Source: Methylotenera sp. UBA6020 (GTDB lineage Bacteria > Pseudomonadota > Gammaproteobacteria > Burkholderiales > Methylophilaceae). Taken from it: a DNA stretch of 9,911 nucleotides. The DNA is taken from assembly GCA_002429455.1 (NCBI GenBank), contig DIZU01000147.1, positions 1 through 9,911 of the forward strand, in the 5' to 3' direction. This document shows positions 1 through 7,634 of this stretch, piece by piece. The notes beneath the pieces were generated by a model. It was not told where the DNA came from and searched no databases. It saw nothing but the letters and a program-made list of their open reading frames with translations. The number at the start of each line of letters is the position of its first letter. The stretch's first letter is position 1. Made by a program: the position numbers and the translations under genes.

Positions 1-197
1 AGGTCATGGATATGCACCGAGTCGTCGCCGTCAGCGACTTGCCTGATCAGTGAGCCATCAATCGACACTTCACCAAACTCGTTGATGAGAATAGCCAGTC
101 GACGTGCCTGACGGCGTTCTAGCAGGCTGCTGAGCAAGGTGGTTTTGCCTGAACCGAGGAAACCGGTCACTACCGTGACTGGAATCAGGGGCTGCAT
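1..197 (-). CDS. cobW: CobW-family cobalt-handling GTPase, N-terminal part (runs off left edge)
   Basis: This is the first 65 codons of a COG0523 (CobW) P-loop GTPase, which continues beyond the left edge. The start at 197 reads MQPLIPVTVVTGFLGSGKTT. It carries a textbook Walker A (GFLGSGKTT, residues 12-20) and the family motif INEFGEVSIDG (residues 38-48). An AGGGA ribosome-binding site lies 7 nt upstream. The start overlaps the end of the cbiH-cbiJ fusion by 13 nt, so translation is probably coupled. CobW in this family is known to bind Co(II) with GTP and is thought to supply cobalt to the cobalamin chelatase, which fits cobN and chlD in the same operon. The metal-binding CxCC motif expected further on is outside the window, so a Zn-handling COG0523 paralogue cannot be excluded from sequence alone. 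Context makes CobW the best name. Confidence 0.9.
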   Translation of the reverse strand, partial: MQPLIPVTVVTGFLGSGKTTLLSSLLERRQARRLAILINEFGEVSIDGSLIRQVADGDDSVHIHD

Positions 198-1765
198 GCC
201 GATTTCCCTGATATTGATGCCTCTGATGTTAGCTTTTCGAGTACCGTTTCAAATGTAGAGGCTACCAGCGAGTATTGTATCTTCGGCCGCGTGATGACTA
301 AAATCGGCACGCCCAGCTTTTTGGCAGCCTGCACTTTAGCCAGCATGCCGCCGGCATCGCCAGAGTCTTTGGTGATAATGCAGTCTATTTGCCAGTCTTG
401 CCATAAAGCCAGGTTAATCGCTCCGGAAAAAGGCCCTTGCATGGCGCAGATGTGTGATCTTGGAATACCAAGTTCTATCGCACGTTTAATCAGCTCAGGT
501 TCAGGCGTAATGCGCGTAAACCATTGTCGCTGAGCAGCATCTGGCGACTGTAAAAAAGCCGGTAAATCTTTAGAGCCTGTGGCTAGAAATATGCGCTTGC
601 CCAAACTAATCGCACGCTGTGCGGCTTCTTGCATAGAGCTACAGAACTCAACGCCCTCAAGCATGTTTTCGGGTACCGCCGTACTCGGTCGTTCATAGCG
701 AATGTAGGGAATGTCCAGCTCGCTTGATAGGGTCATCAGCTGTTCAGAAATGAGCGTTGCGAATGGATGGGTGGCATCGACAATCACCCGCGCCTGCTGC
801 CTCACTAGCGCCTGCCGACGTGCCTCCATACCTTGACGTCCTGCCCAAACGGCTACCCCTGGACAATCTTGTATGGCCAGCTCGCCACCATATTCACTGG
901 CGGTAGAAACGACCACCCCATAACCTTGCGTAACCATTTCACGGGCGAGCGCATTGCCATCGCTGGTGCCAGAAAAAACCCAAGCAGCATGTAAAGGCAG
1001 CGCATCCGCTTCTGCTTGAGCAGCAGAGCCAGCCCAATCATTATAGCCGCGTGGCGTATAGATATAGTTGCCTTTACGCGCGGTAAAGCGGTTGCCAATA
1101 ACAATGGTCGTGAGCATGTCAAACTGCATGGTCAATAGCTCGTCCAGCCGATGAATACTGACTTGCTGACCGGGTCGGTAGGCATTTTTCACCACACCGC
1201 ACAGCGTTTGCGGACCTTTGGATTCGAGCATGATATTTAAAATACGGTAAATGCCTTGCTGCCTGCCCGCACTTTGCACGTTGTAAAACACACAGGCCAG
1301 GTCTGCCTGCGCAATATGTTGCGCGCGTTGTTCAATCCATTCCCATGGGCAGAGCAGATCAGACAAACTCAAGGTCGCAAAATCATGTGAAAGTGGTGAG
1401 CCTAATAGCGAAGCACATGCATTTGCCGAAGTAATGCCTGGAATAACATTCACCTCAAAAGGCTCGTCTTCGCTCAACTCTTCAAACGCGAGTGCGGCCA
1501 TGGCATAAATACCAATGTCACCGCTAGAGATTAAAGCTACTTTTGCACCATTGCGGGCTTTTTCAATCGCCAGCAAGGCTCTTTCACGCTCTTGCGTGAG
1601 TGGTGGCGTGTGTATTTCCTTGCCTTCCAGCCAAGGTGCTATCCAACTTAAATACAACTCATATCCAACAATTACATCGCTATCGCGCAACGCTTTTTCC
1701 GCGCGCGGAATGATCATTTCACTAAACCCCGGCCCTACAGACACCAAATTCAAAACACCCTTCAT
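185..1765 (-). CDS. cbiHJ: Fusion: cobalt-precorrin-3 C17-methyltransferase (CbiH/CobJ) + precorrin-6A reductase (CbiJ/CobK)
   Basis: This is a 526-residue bifunctional enzyme. Residues 1-244 are a SAM-dependent tetrapyrrole methylase of the CbiH/CobJ type, which methylates C17 during ring contraction. It has the N-terminal GPG loop (11-13), SSGDIGIYAM (80-89) and IPGITSANACAS (108-119). After a linker (about 245-258), residues 259-515 are the CbiJ/CobK NAD(P)H-dependent ring reductase. Visible motifs there are the nucleotide loop FSGTSDGNALA (264-274), DATHPFA (330-336), ATGSKD (395-400), QGPFS (443-447) and TKDSG (465-469). I chose the ATG at 1765 over the in-frame ATG at 1780. It forms an ATGA overlap with the cbiG stop and has GGGGA 8 nt upstream, whereas 1780 has only a weak site. 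The two reactions are not consecutive in the pathway, so the fusion more likely fixes stoichiometry than channels one intermediate. CbiH-CbiJ fusions are known elsewhere. Confidence 0.93.
   Translation of the reverse strand: MKGVLNLVSVGPGFSEMIIPRAEKALRDSDVIVGYELYLSWIAPWLEGKEIHTPPLTQERERALLAIEKARNGAKVALISSGDIGIYAMAALAFEELSEDEPFEVNVIPGITSANACASLLGSPLSHDFATLSLSDLLCPWEWIEQRAQHIAQADLACVFYNVQSAGRQQGIYRILNIMLESKGPQTLCGVVKNAYRPGQQVSIHRLDELLTMQFDMLTTIVIGNRFTARKGNYIYTPRGYNDWAGSAAQAEADALPLHAAWVFSGTSDGNALAREMVTQGYGVVVSTASEYGGELAIQDCPGVAVWAGRQGMEARRQALVRQQARVIVDATHPFATLISEQLMTLSSELDIPYIRYERPSTAVPENMLEGVEFCSSMQEAAQRAISLGKRIFLATGSKDLPAFLQSPDAAQRQWFTRITPEPELIKRAIELGIPRSHICAMQGPFSGAINLALWQDWQIDCIITKDSGDAGGMLAKVQAAKKLGVPILVITRPKIQYSLVASTFETVLEKLTSEASISGKSACSP
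1697..1710. repeat. 14-bp perfect palindrome inside cbiHJ
   Basis: TTCCGCGCGCGGAA is a perfect 14-bp palindrome with no central spacer. It lies near the 5' end of the cbiHJ reading frame, over codons for Pro-Arg-Ala-Glu in the first helix of the methylase domain. It may simply reflect the codons for a conserved peptide. No function is claimed. Confidence 0.5.
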
Positions 1766-2541
1766 CCTGCGAATCCCCATTTATCTTCTACAATTGCTAC
1801 AGCTACGCCTTCTAAGCGGAATTTTGAAACGACTAAACTACCACGCACCGATGCCATCAGGGCACACGGCTCGCACACACCCACTACGCCAACGTTTTGT
1901 TGCACCCAGTCTGAGGTCTCCGTAACCCACGGCCTATCTTTAACCGCTGCCGTTGAGAACACGCGCACTGGAATATTATGTTGTGCACAATACTCCAGCA
2001 GGCCAGGCTCATTGGCTTTCAAATCTATGGTGGCGATTTCGCGTACATCGCTCAAGCTGCGCTCACCCAGCGCCTGATCAATCGCGTTTTTGATTTTTTG
2101 AACAGAAATCCCTTTGCGGCAGCCAACACCAATAACCAATGATTTCAAGGCCTCGGTAGCAGTAGTAACAACAGGGACGGCGCCTACGGCATTAGCCACG
2201 CAATAAGCTAGTTCATTAGCGCCACCTTCATGTCCAGCCAGTAACGAGATGGCGTAGCGCCCTGCACTATCCAATACCACCACGGCCGGGTCGGAAAGCT
2301 TACTTTGCATTTGGCCATCTAAAAAACGCACCGCAATACCCGTCGCAGCGATAAAAATCCACTGCGCGTGTTGGCGATAATGCCGGGTAAATTGTGCTTT
2401 TTGCGGCAGCGCATTATCCAGCCAGGGCCGATAGATCGTGCCGCCTAACTGCGCTTGCAGTGCAACAGCAAGCGGCTCATCTTCGGAACGCACCAGCCAT
2501 ATACCTAGACTTGAAGCATTGGTAGGATTGATTAAATCCAC
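1762..2541 (-). CDS. cbiG: Cobalt-precorrin-5A hydrolase CbiG, short form without the middle domain
   Basis: CbiG opens the ring-A delta-lactone of cobalt-precorrin-5A and releases acetaldehyde, an oxygen-independent step. The protein has 259 residues against about 350 in enterobacterial CbiG. Residues 1-130 are the CbiG N-terminal domain, with IAATGIAVRFLDG (64-76) and LAGHEGGANE (101-110). Residues 134-250 are the CobE/CbiG C-terminal domain, with VIGVGCRKG (136-144) and VVGVCEPCALMA (219-230). The usual middle domain is missing: VTTATE (125-130) runs almost directly into the C-terminal domain with no frame break, so this looks like a natural short architecture rather than a deletion scar. 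The start is a GTG at 2541 that shares its first base with the TAG stop of cbiF, and no internal ATG exists before the conserved core. The upstream ribosome-binding site is only moderate (AAGAG), so reinitiation from cbiF is likely. Confidence in the family is high. Confidence 0.9.
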   Translation of the reverse strand: MDLINPTNASSLGIWLVRSEDEPLAVALQAQLGGTIYRPWLDNALPQKAQFTRHYRQHAQWIFIAATGIAVRFLDGQMQSKLSDPAVVVLDSAGRYAISLLAGHEGGANELAYCVANAVGAVPVVTTATEALKSLVIGVGCRKGISVQKIKNAIDQALGERSLSDVREIATIDLKANEPGLLEYCAQHNIPVRVFSTAAVKDRPWVTETSDWVQQNVGVVGVCEPCALMASVRGSLVVSKFRLEGVAVAIVEDKWGFAG

Positions 2542-3371
2542 TAAACCAACTCTTTCTTACCATCTTGCGCATTATCTTCCACACTCTTTTGGGCGACTTC
2601 TTTCTGTTTGCGCTTTTTAACCACTCTAAAAATATGCGAATAATCCTTGTCATACAAACGCGACTCAACTTGCGCGCCATTACCAAGCGCAGCGCCCACC
2701 AGCATCATGGTAGTCAAACTCCATTCTCCGCGCTTAGTATCTTTAATGATTGTGCCCAACGTGCCTTCATAGGTTTTTTCCTCAGGCCAAGTGGCTCTGT
2801 AAACCAAGCGCACAGGTGTGTCATCAGGGTAATGTAACCGTAAATCAGCCACAATTTTTTTAAGGTGCGGTCCGGATAAAAAGATACACATCGTCGCTTT
2901 ATGTTGCGCAAGCTTTTCAATTGCTTCCGCTTCAGGCACAGCCGAGGCACGTCCTGATACTCGCGTCAAGATAACGGTTTGCGAGACTTCAGGTTTGGTC
3001 AGCTCGGCCTTCACCACAGCAGCGGCGGCACTGAATGATGACACCCCTGGCACTACTTCATATTCAATGCCGAGTAGCTCCAAACGGCGCATTTGTTCTG
3101 CCGTTGCACCATAAATCGCCGGGTCGCCCGAATGAAGCCGCGCCACATCAAAATCTTCCAGCTGTGCACGGCGATAGCATGCCTCTTGCTGCTCTAAATC
3201 TAGCGCGGCTGTATCGAAAATTTCAGCATCCGCACGACAATGCACCAGCATGGCGGCAGGCACTAGCGAACCGGCATAAAGCACCATAGGCACACGCCCA
3301 AGTATGTTTGCACCACGTAAGGTAATCAGGTCGGTTGCCCCTGGCCCTGCTCCTATAAAATAAACTTTCAT
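2541..3371 (-). CDS. cbiF: Cobalt-precorrin-4 C11-methyltransferase CbiF/CobM
   Basis: This SAM-dependent tetrapyrrole methylase adds the C11 methyl group to (cobalt-)precorrin-4. The 276 residues start with VYFIGAGPGATDLITLRG (3-20), which contains the GAGPG loop. These are followed by LHSGDPAIYGA (79-89), VPGVSSFSAAAA (107-118) and LTRVSGRA (135-142), all typical of CbiF/CobM. The usual family length is about 255; the excess is a charged, lysine-rich tail (about 249-276) that looks unstructured. The ATG at 3371 overlaps the cbiL stop as ATGA and has AAGG five bases upstream, so the start is well supported. Presence of cbiD and cbiG beside it favours the cobalt-containing (anaerobic-type) substrate, hence the Cbi name. 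Confidence 0.95.
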   Translation of the reverse strand: MKVYFIGAGPGATDLITLRGANILGRVPMVLYAGSLVPAAMLVHCRADAEIFDTAALDLEQQEACYRRAQLEDFDVARLHSGDPAIYGATAEQMRRLELLGIEYEVVPGVSSFSAAAAVVKAELTKPEVSQTVILTRVSGRASAVPEAEAIEKLAQHKATMCIFLSGPHLKKIVADLRLHYPDDTPVRLVYRATWPEEKTYEGTLGTIIKDTKRGEWSLTTMMLVGAALGNGAQVESRLYDKDYSHIFRVVKKRKQKEVAQKSVEDNAQDGKKELV

Positions 3372-4120
3372 GCATGCCTTCTTTTTCTTGGTATTTTACG
3401 GATGAGCATAGTGGCTAAATAACCCATGGTGTCGGTGGCGGATAAGGTTTGCACTTCTTTCGCTAAGATTTCACCTGACAAACCTATGCGTTTAGCGAAT
3501 ACGCAATGATTGGCGATTTCCATTTCGCGCAGCAACTCCAACACCCAAGTCAGCCTGTCGCCGATTTTCATCAGCACCACAATGTCATGTGTTTCGATCT
3601 CCAGCCGCAAGGTGTCTTTATCTTCCGGACAAGGCAAAATCAACGTGCGCTCCTTGCCTTCGCCTAACGGCCAATCCAGGGCTGAAGCCGCTGCCGCATA
3701 ACTGGTAATGCCGGGGTAGGTTTTATAGACCAACCCTTGTACACACTCGATCAACGCCGCCAGAATGTATCCGTAAGTCGAATAAGTCATGCTGTCGCCA
3801 ATCGTCAGATAGGCTATATGTTGACCTGCATGCAAATGCACCGCGATAGTATCAGCCAGCTTTTTGTAATGCACGCTCAATATGCTGCGATCCGGATCCA
3901 TATTGAACTCAATCTCGACCAGCTTATGCGCAGCAACATCAATGCCCGCCAAACATTGCAAGGCGACAGAAAGCTCTGCACCACGTGCCCTGGGCACGTA
4001 GATTAAATCTGCCTGCTTTAACGCCTCAAAAGCGGCTAAAGGTAAGTAGCCTGCCGGGCCGGGGCCGACGCCTATGCCAACAAAACTGCCCATTTTTGAT
4101 GGATTTATTAATTCACTCAT
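3368..4120 (-). CDS. cbiL: Cobalt-precorrin-2 C20-methyltransferase CbiL/CobI
   Basis: This tetrapyrrole methylase adds the C20 methyl group to cobalt-factor II/precorrin-2, the first methylation after CbiX. The 250 residues match family length. Visible motifs are VGIGVGPGPAGYLPLAA (14-30) with the GPG loop, LTIGDSMTYSTYGY (105-118), the GD-S-YSTY form typical of CbiL/CobI, YPGITSYAAAAS (135-146) and LMKIG (183-187). The C-terminus is strongly basic (RKIPRKRRHA). The ATG at 4120 overlaps the cbiD stop as ATGA, with AGGA six bases upstream, so coupling to cbiD is likely. Which substrate form it prefers cannot be read from sequence; neighbouring cbiX, cbiD and cbiG favour the cobalt form. Confidence 0.95.
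   Translation of the reverse strand: MSELINPSKMGSFVGIGVGPGPAGYLPLAAFEALKQADLIYVPRARGAELSVALQCLAGIDVAAHKLVEIEFNMDPDRSILSVHYKKLADTIAVHLHAGQHIAYLTIGDSMTYSTYGYILAALIECVQGLVYKTYPGITSYAAAASALDWPLGEGKERTLILPCPEDKDTLRLEIETHDIVVLMKIGDRLTWVLELLREMEIANHCVFAKRIGLSGEILAKEVQTLSATDTMGYLATMLIRKIPRKRRHA
3983..3999. repeat. 17-nt inverted repeat inside cbiL
   Basis: ACGTGCCC and GGGCACGT form perfect 8-bp arms around a single T. The site lies in the cbiL reading frame over codons for about residues 41-46 (Tyr-Val-Pro-Arg-Ala-Arg). It resembles a short dyad operator or a tight hairpin but could be coincidental codon choice. Confidence 0.5.
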
Positions 4121-5265
4121 GCTGCATCCTGCCCTATTGCCTCACCATTCAGGTTAAACAACCTGACTTCTATACGATCTACCAATGGCACACGGCTGTG
4201 TGCAAGCTGGGCAATACGTCGTTCAATTTCCATCCACAACTCCTGTGCGCGAGGTTCTCTTTTTAAGCGCTCCATCACGGCTTCCACTGTATTCGCCTGT
4301 CTCATTTCTTCCACAAGCGCCTGTTCAAATCCACACTCCGCCGCCACATTCGCAACTGCATCCATTGCCATATTACTTTTGCTGGAATGGGTATCCCAAA
4401 CGCCATCCAATACTTTTGCCAACTTGCCTGGATGCCCTGCCAGCCAAAGCACTTCTAAGCGACTGTTATTTTCTGCCAGTGCCTTCTGGGTAAAATCCAG
4501 CGCTTCACCAAGAAAATTGGCAATCTGTATGGCACGCTGCGACGGCAAGCCTAATACTTCTTTAGCGAATTGCCGACCTATCTTGCCAGGCAAATAAGCG
4601 ACACTTTTTGCGCCGCCACCAAGTGCCACGCGCACATATACTTCTATCGAGGCAATCCAGGATGCCAGAGACAAAGGCTCAACAATACCGCTAGTGCCTA
4701 AAATCGAAATACCGCCTACGATACCGAGCCGAGGATTGAAAGTCTTCTTGGCAATTTCTTCACCTTGTACACAGCCGATAATCAAGTCAAAACCTAAACT
4801 GCCGACTTCTTCCGAACGGCCTATTTCTAAAAGCACCTCAGCAACAGCTTGGCGCATCATCAACCTGGGTACAGGATTAATCGCCGGCTCACCTACCGCA
4901 ACGCGTAATCCAGGCTGCGTTGCAATGCCCACGCCCTTGCCCGCTTTAAAACATAAATCTTGTGTAGCGTTACGCCGCACTTCGGCATAAATGGTTGAAC
5001 CGTGCGTGCTATCAGGGTCATCACCGCCATCTTTCAATACCTCAGCCCGCGCGGTATCTGCATCAACCCAGCGGTAACCTTGTATCGGAACGATTAAATA
5101 ATGTGCGCCATCTGGCAGCATTACCTTCATTTGCGCGGGCTGTTTGTTGCATAACAGCAGATTAAGCGCGGCCTTAACCGCAGCCGTGGCACAACTACCG
5201 GTTGTGCGCCCACGCCTTAATCCATTTGGCGCTAACACGCCAAGGCTAAACTCTATCGGCTCCAT
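4117..5265 (-). CDS. cbiD: Cobalt-precorrin-5B C1-methyltransferase CbiD
   Basis: CbiD methylates C1 in the oxygen-independent pathway and is unrelated in fold to the other corrin methylases. Length (382) is normal. Diagnostic motifs are [19 protein letters not shown] (16-34), [14 protein letters not shown] (76-89), [10 protein letters not shown] (111-120), [11 protein letters not shown] (124-134), [19 protein letters not shown] (177-195) and LAGHPGK (275-281). The start at 5265 lies 20 nt inside the end of the cbiX-cbiC gene, the longest overlap in the operon. The ribosome-binding site there is weak (AGAG close to the ATG), so translation probably depends on ribosomes arriving from cbiX-cbiC. 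Its presence marks the operon as using the cobalt-early route, since aerobic pathways use CobF instead. Confidence 0.97.
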   Translation of the reverse strand: MEPIEFSLGVLAPNGLRRGRTTGSCATAAVKAALNLLLCNKQPAQMKVMLPDGAHYLIVPIQGYRWVDADTARAEVLKDGGDDPDSTHGSTIYAEVRRNATQDLCFKAGKGVGIATQPGLRVAVGEPAINPVPRLMMRQAVAEVLLEIGRSEEVGSLGFDLIIGCVQGEEIAKKTFNPRLGIVGGISILGTSGIVEPLSLASWIASIEVYVRVALGGGAKSVAYLPGKIGRQFAKEVLGLPSQRAIQIANFLGEALDFTQKALAENNSRLEVLWLAGHPGKLAKVLDGVWDTHSSKSNMAMDAVANVAAECGFEQALVEEMRQANTVEAVMERLKREPRAQELWMEIERRIAQLAHSRVPLVDRIEVRLFNLNGEAIGQDAA

Positions 5266-6877
5266 CTTGCTCTAAGCTTGCATCTAATGCGGCCAATTGA
5301 TTCACGGCATCGATCATGAGTGCATTGACGATGGTTGCGGCCCACGGTGAACCGCCACGCGTACCGCTATTGGTAATGCGCGGTACTTGCAGGCAGCGTC
5401 TTAATTCGTCTTTACATTCACGCGTACCGACAAAACCTACCGGCAAGCCGATCACCAGTTGTGGACGCCAGCCATGCTCGCGTATCAACCTGGTGGCCTC
5501 CATAATCGCCGTTGGCGCATCGCCAATCGCCAGGATAATATCGTTGCCGAATTTCTCCCATGCGCGGCGTATACCTGCCGCTGACCGCGTAATACCGTAC
5601 GATTCTGACATTAAATAGGTTTCACGGTCATGCACGCCACACCATGTCTCTATGCCTAGTTGCTCAATTAACGCACGCTTCAGGCCTGATTGCACCATGG
5701 TCACATCAACCACAACACGTTTGCAGCGCAACAAGGCGCGAATACCGCTCTCCACTGCACCTGTTGAAAAATACAAATCATTCACTGCATCAAAATCGCC
5801 GCTGGTGTGTACCAAACGTTGTAAAGCGGTGAGCTGCTCCTGTGGAAAACTGCTCCAGTCACGACCTGCAGCGATGATGTGAAAACTCTCGGCTTCTATC
5901 GGGTGCGGTACGTAAGGTGCAAACTCTTGCTTGCTTTGCATGTTACTCATAAGCCCTTCTTTTTCTAATAAGCCACTCACCTGCATGTGATGAGCTTGTT
6001 GCGGCTCGCCGACTTGCGCTTCAAAGCCAACAATCTGCACGCGATATTTGCACAAGGTGCAGTTCATGGCGGCGCGTCCTTCAACCGCCTCACGCGCTCG
6101 TTCTATCATCACATCCGCTACATAGGGATGTACGCCAAAATAACCCGCGCTTAATACCTCTACTGCAGGTTCGCGCTCACGTAATGCGTCGGCAGCAGCA
6201 TAAATACGCTTCACCAGCACACCATCAAACAGAAAAAATGGCAGCACGATAATACGCGCAAAACCTAGCATGGCAGCGGCGCGCAGGCCATCGGCCACTA
6301 ACGGTTTTGCTGTGCCTGAATAGCACACGTAAACACCACCAAAACCCATGCCCTCTTCTAGCATACGGGCGAGCTTCGAGACTTCGCCATTGGCATCGGG
6401 GTCTGTAGTTCCACGGCCAACCAGGACCAAACAGGTATCGTCGCGACGCACTGTTTGTTTAGAGCTTGATTCCGCCTCAATAATGCGCTCTTGGGCAAGC
6501 TGCAATAATTGCGGATGCAAGTTTAACGGTGCGCCAAAATGAAAATCAAGGTCTGGATATTTGCTCGCCATCGCCAGCAGTTCACTCGGCATATCGTTCT
6601 TGGCATGGCGGGCAGCAAGCAATACGCCTGGGACTACGGCAACCTGCGTCATGCCTGCCGCGACATTCTGCTCTATTGCCTCACTAATGGTTGGACTGGA
6701 AAATTCAAGATAACCATGATGAATAACTTGTTCAGGCGCCCGTTCGCGGACTAGCTTTACCAATGCCTCAAACTCACGTACAGAGTCAGGATCACGGCTG
6801 CCATGCCCTGCAATCACAATGCCAAAAGGTTTGGTGCCTATCCCAACCTTCATGCTCTTTTCAACGTTAATATTCAT
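5246..6877 (-). CDS. cbiXC: Fusion: sirohydrochlorin cobaltochelatase (long CbiX) + cobalt-precorrin-8 methylmutase (CbiC)
   Basis: This 543-residue protein joins the first and last enzymes of the corrin-ring route. Residues 16-300 are a two-repeat, long-form CbiX that inserts Co(II) into sirohydrochlorin. The first repeat has GHGSRDP (24-30) and ARHAKNDMP (89-97) with the expected histidines. The second repeat has [10 protein letters not shown] (154-163) and [13 protein letters not shown] (213-225), lacking those histidines. MNCTLC (271-276) matches the MxCxxC iron-sulfur motif reported for long CbiX, and a His pair follows (296-297). Residues 319-530 are CbiC, which moves methyl from C11 to C12. 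Its catalytic His is in [10 protein letters not shown] (His357), with [10 protein letters not shown] (448-457) and [12 protein letters not shown] (502-513). The ATG at 6877 overlaps the cbiE stop as ATGA, with AGAG six bases upstream; an ATG at 6853 is a weaker alternative. A good internal start for CbiC alone is noted separately. Confidence 0.95.
   Translation of the reverse strand: MNINVEKSMKVGIGTKPFGIVIAGHGSRDPDSVREFEALVKLVRERAPEQVIHHGYLEFSSPTISEAIEQNVAAGMTQVAVVPGVLLAARHAKNDMPSELLAMASKYPDLDFHFGAPLNLHPQLLQLAQERIIEAESSSKQTVRRDDTCLVLVGRGTTDPDANGEVSKLARMLEEGMGFGGVYVCYSGTAKPLVADGLRAAAMLGFARIIVLPFFLFDGVLVKRIYAAADALREREPAVEVLSAGYFGVHPYVADVMIERAREAVEGRAAMNCTLCKYRVQIVGFEAQVGEPQQAHHMQVSGLLEKEGLMSNMQSKQEFAPYVPHPIEAESFHIIAAGRDWSSFPQEQLTALQRLVHTSGDFDAVNDLYFSTGAVESGIRALLRCKRVVVDVTMVQSGLKRALIEQLGIETWCGVHDRETYLMSESYGITRSAAGIRRAWEKFGNDIILAIGDAPTAIMEATRLIREHGWRPQLVIGLPVGFVGTRECKDELRRCLQVPRITNSGTRGGSPWAATIVNALMIDAVNQLAALDASLEQDGADRV
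5948..5960 (-). promoter_or_regulatory. Internal ribosome-binding site and ATG before the CbiC domain of cbiXC
   Basis: On the minus strand AGAAGGGCTTATG gives AGAAGG four bases before an in-frame ATG (codon 310). This lies exactly in the linker between the CbiX iron-sulfur motif and CbiC. Initiation here would give a free CbiC of 234 residues starting [10 protein letters not shown], close to the family's usual length of about 210. It may be a relic of once-separate genes or a working second start. Sequence cannot say which. Confidence 0.45.
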
Positions 6878-7599
6878 GCAAGCTCTATTTGAACCGGTTC
6901 TATTTGGGCTGGCTCTATTTGACTTGACATAGGCGTAAGCATGCGAATCAGCATAATACTCATATCAGTAAATTCTTGGGCTACGCATTCAGCCAGCGTG
7001 CCGTGCCATTCTGCATCGCCACGGGTGAGGTTTTCCCAAACTTCAGTTGGGTGATTTGCAGGAATCCCGCTTTCCAGCAAATAAGCGGCAATGTCGCGTG
7101 GCATGAAGGAACGCGCGGCATCCCACGGACATGGAATCACAATCGCATTGCGTGCATCTTCCAGCACATGCACTAAATGCCGCTTAAATGGCGTTAAATC
7201 ACCACGGCGATGGAACGTGATGAAAGTCGTTTCATCAAAACAAACCTTGGTCCGTGAAGCTAAAATCTGTGCGGATGAAATACCGGGAAGCGTATCCACC
7301 GGGTGACCGCAAGCACGTTCTACACGTTCGAGATATTGAAAACCGCTAAAGTGAATATCGCCCATAAAAACCACCACGCAGCGTTTGCCTGCATGATGCG
7401 CAGCGGCCACTAACGCCAATTGTGCTACTTGATCTCGATAGCCCATGTACACGACTTCAGCAGTTACGGGGATTAAGCTCTGCACTACCGTAATCACCGC
7501 ATTAAAACCTGCAACTACATCTGCCGAGCGTATTAACTCTGCCCCGCGCTGCGTCATATATCCTACATCGCCTGGGCCAGCGCCGATACAAATAATCAT
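6874..7599 (-). CDS. cbiE: Cobalt-precorrin-7 C5-methyltransferase CbiE (divergent, CbiT partner absent)
   Basis: This 241-residue tetrapyrrole methylase methylates C5. It has [12 protein letters not shown] (5-16), [13 protein letters not shown] (104-116), VWENLTRGD (187-195) and HGTLAE (199-204), the pattern of CbiE and the N-terminal half of CobL. Two motifs are unusual: MGDIHFSG (79-86) where family members usually have SGDPGFYG, and FHRRGD (129-134) where LHGR is usual. Family length is about 200; the extra residues include a C-terminal tail of three five-residue repeats ([15 protein letters not shown]). The ATG at 7599 has a strong GAGGA site 8 nt upstream. CbiE normally works with, or is fused to, the C15-methylating decarboxylase CbiT, and no CbiT is encoded in this window. 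The assignment to CbiE is firm at family level, less so for exact substrate. Confidence 0.88.
   Translation of the reverse strand: MIICIGAGPGDVGYMTQRGAELIRSADVVAGFNAVITVVQSLIPVTAEVVYMGYRDQVAQLALVAAAHHAGKRCVVVFMGDIHFSGFQYLERVERACGHPVDTLPGISSAQILASRTKVCFDETTFITFHRRGDLTPFKRHLVHVLEDARNAIVIPCPWDAARSFMPRDIAAYLLESGIPANHPTEVWENLTRGDAEWHGTLAECVAQEFTDMSIMLIRMLTPMSSQIEPAQIEPVQIELA
6877..6921 (-). repeat. Three-copy 15-bp tandem repeat at the 3' end of cbiE
   Basis: Three 15-base units, each beginning CAAATAGA on the minus strand, encode [15 protein letters not shown], the last residues of CbiE. The units differ by a few bases, mostly in the last five to seven positions. The last copy carries the AGAG that serves as ribosome-binding site for cbiXC, six bases before its ATG. 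The array is therefore both a protein tail and the initiation region of the next gene. Confidence 0.85.
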
Positions 7600-7634
7600 G
7601 ACTGTATTCCTCGCACTAGTGCTTGTACTTTCAT
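7596..7634 (-). CDS. Possible 12-codon leader ORF before cbiE
   Basis: ATG at 7634 opens a frame reading [12 protein letters not shown] and stopping at 7596, where its TGA overlaps the cbiE ATG as ATGA. AAGG lies 8 nt upstream, a good ribosome-binding site. The peptide resembles no family I recognise. Being this short, it could arise by chance. If translated, it would couple cbiE to ribosomes arriving from upstream, like the other junctions in the operon. Confidence 0.25.
   Translation of the reverse strand: MKVQALVRGIQS

Noticed and set aside
1766..1780. Earlier in-frame ATG for cbiHJ (MGIRR extension)
   Set aside because: The ATG at 1765 overlaps the cbiG stop as ATGA and has GGGGA at good spacing; the earlier ATG has a weak site and would add five residues before the conserved core.
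1515..1925. Plus-strand open frame of 136 codons, and similar plus-strand frames across the window
   Set aside because: They lie wholly over strongly conserved minus-strand cobalamin genes, their translations resemble no family, and none has convincing context.
2855..2861. Run of seven A in cbiF (and six A in cbiG near 2094) as further frameshift sites
   Set aside because: They are not in the phase of a proper slippery heptamer and I see no adjacent stem or sensible truncated product. They do show that an A-run alone is weak evidence, so the chlD call rests on the hairpin and location as well.
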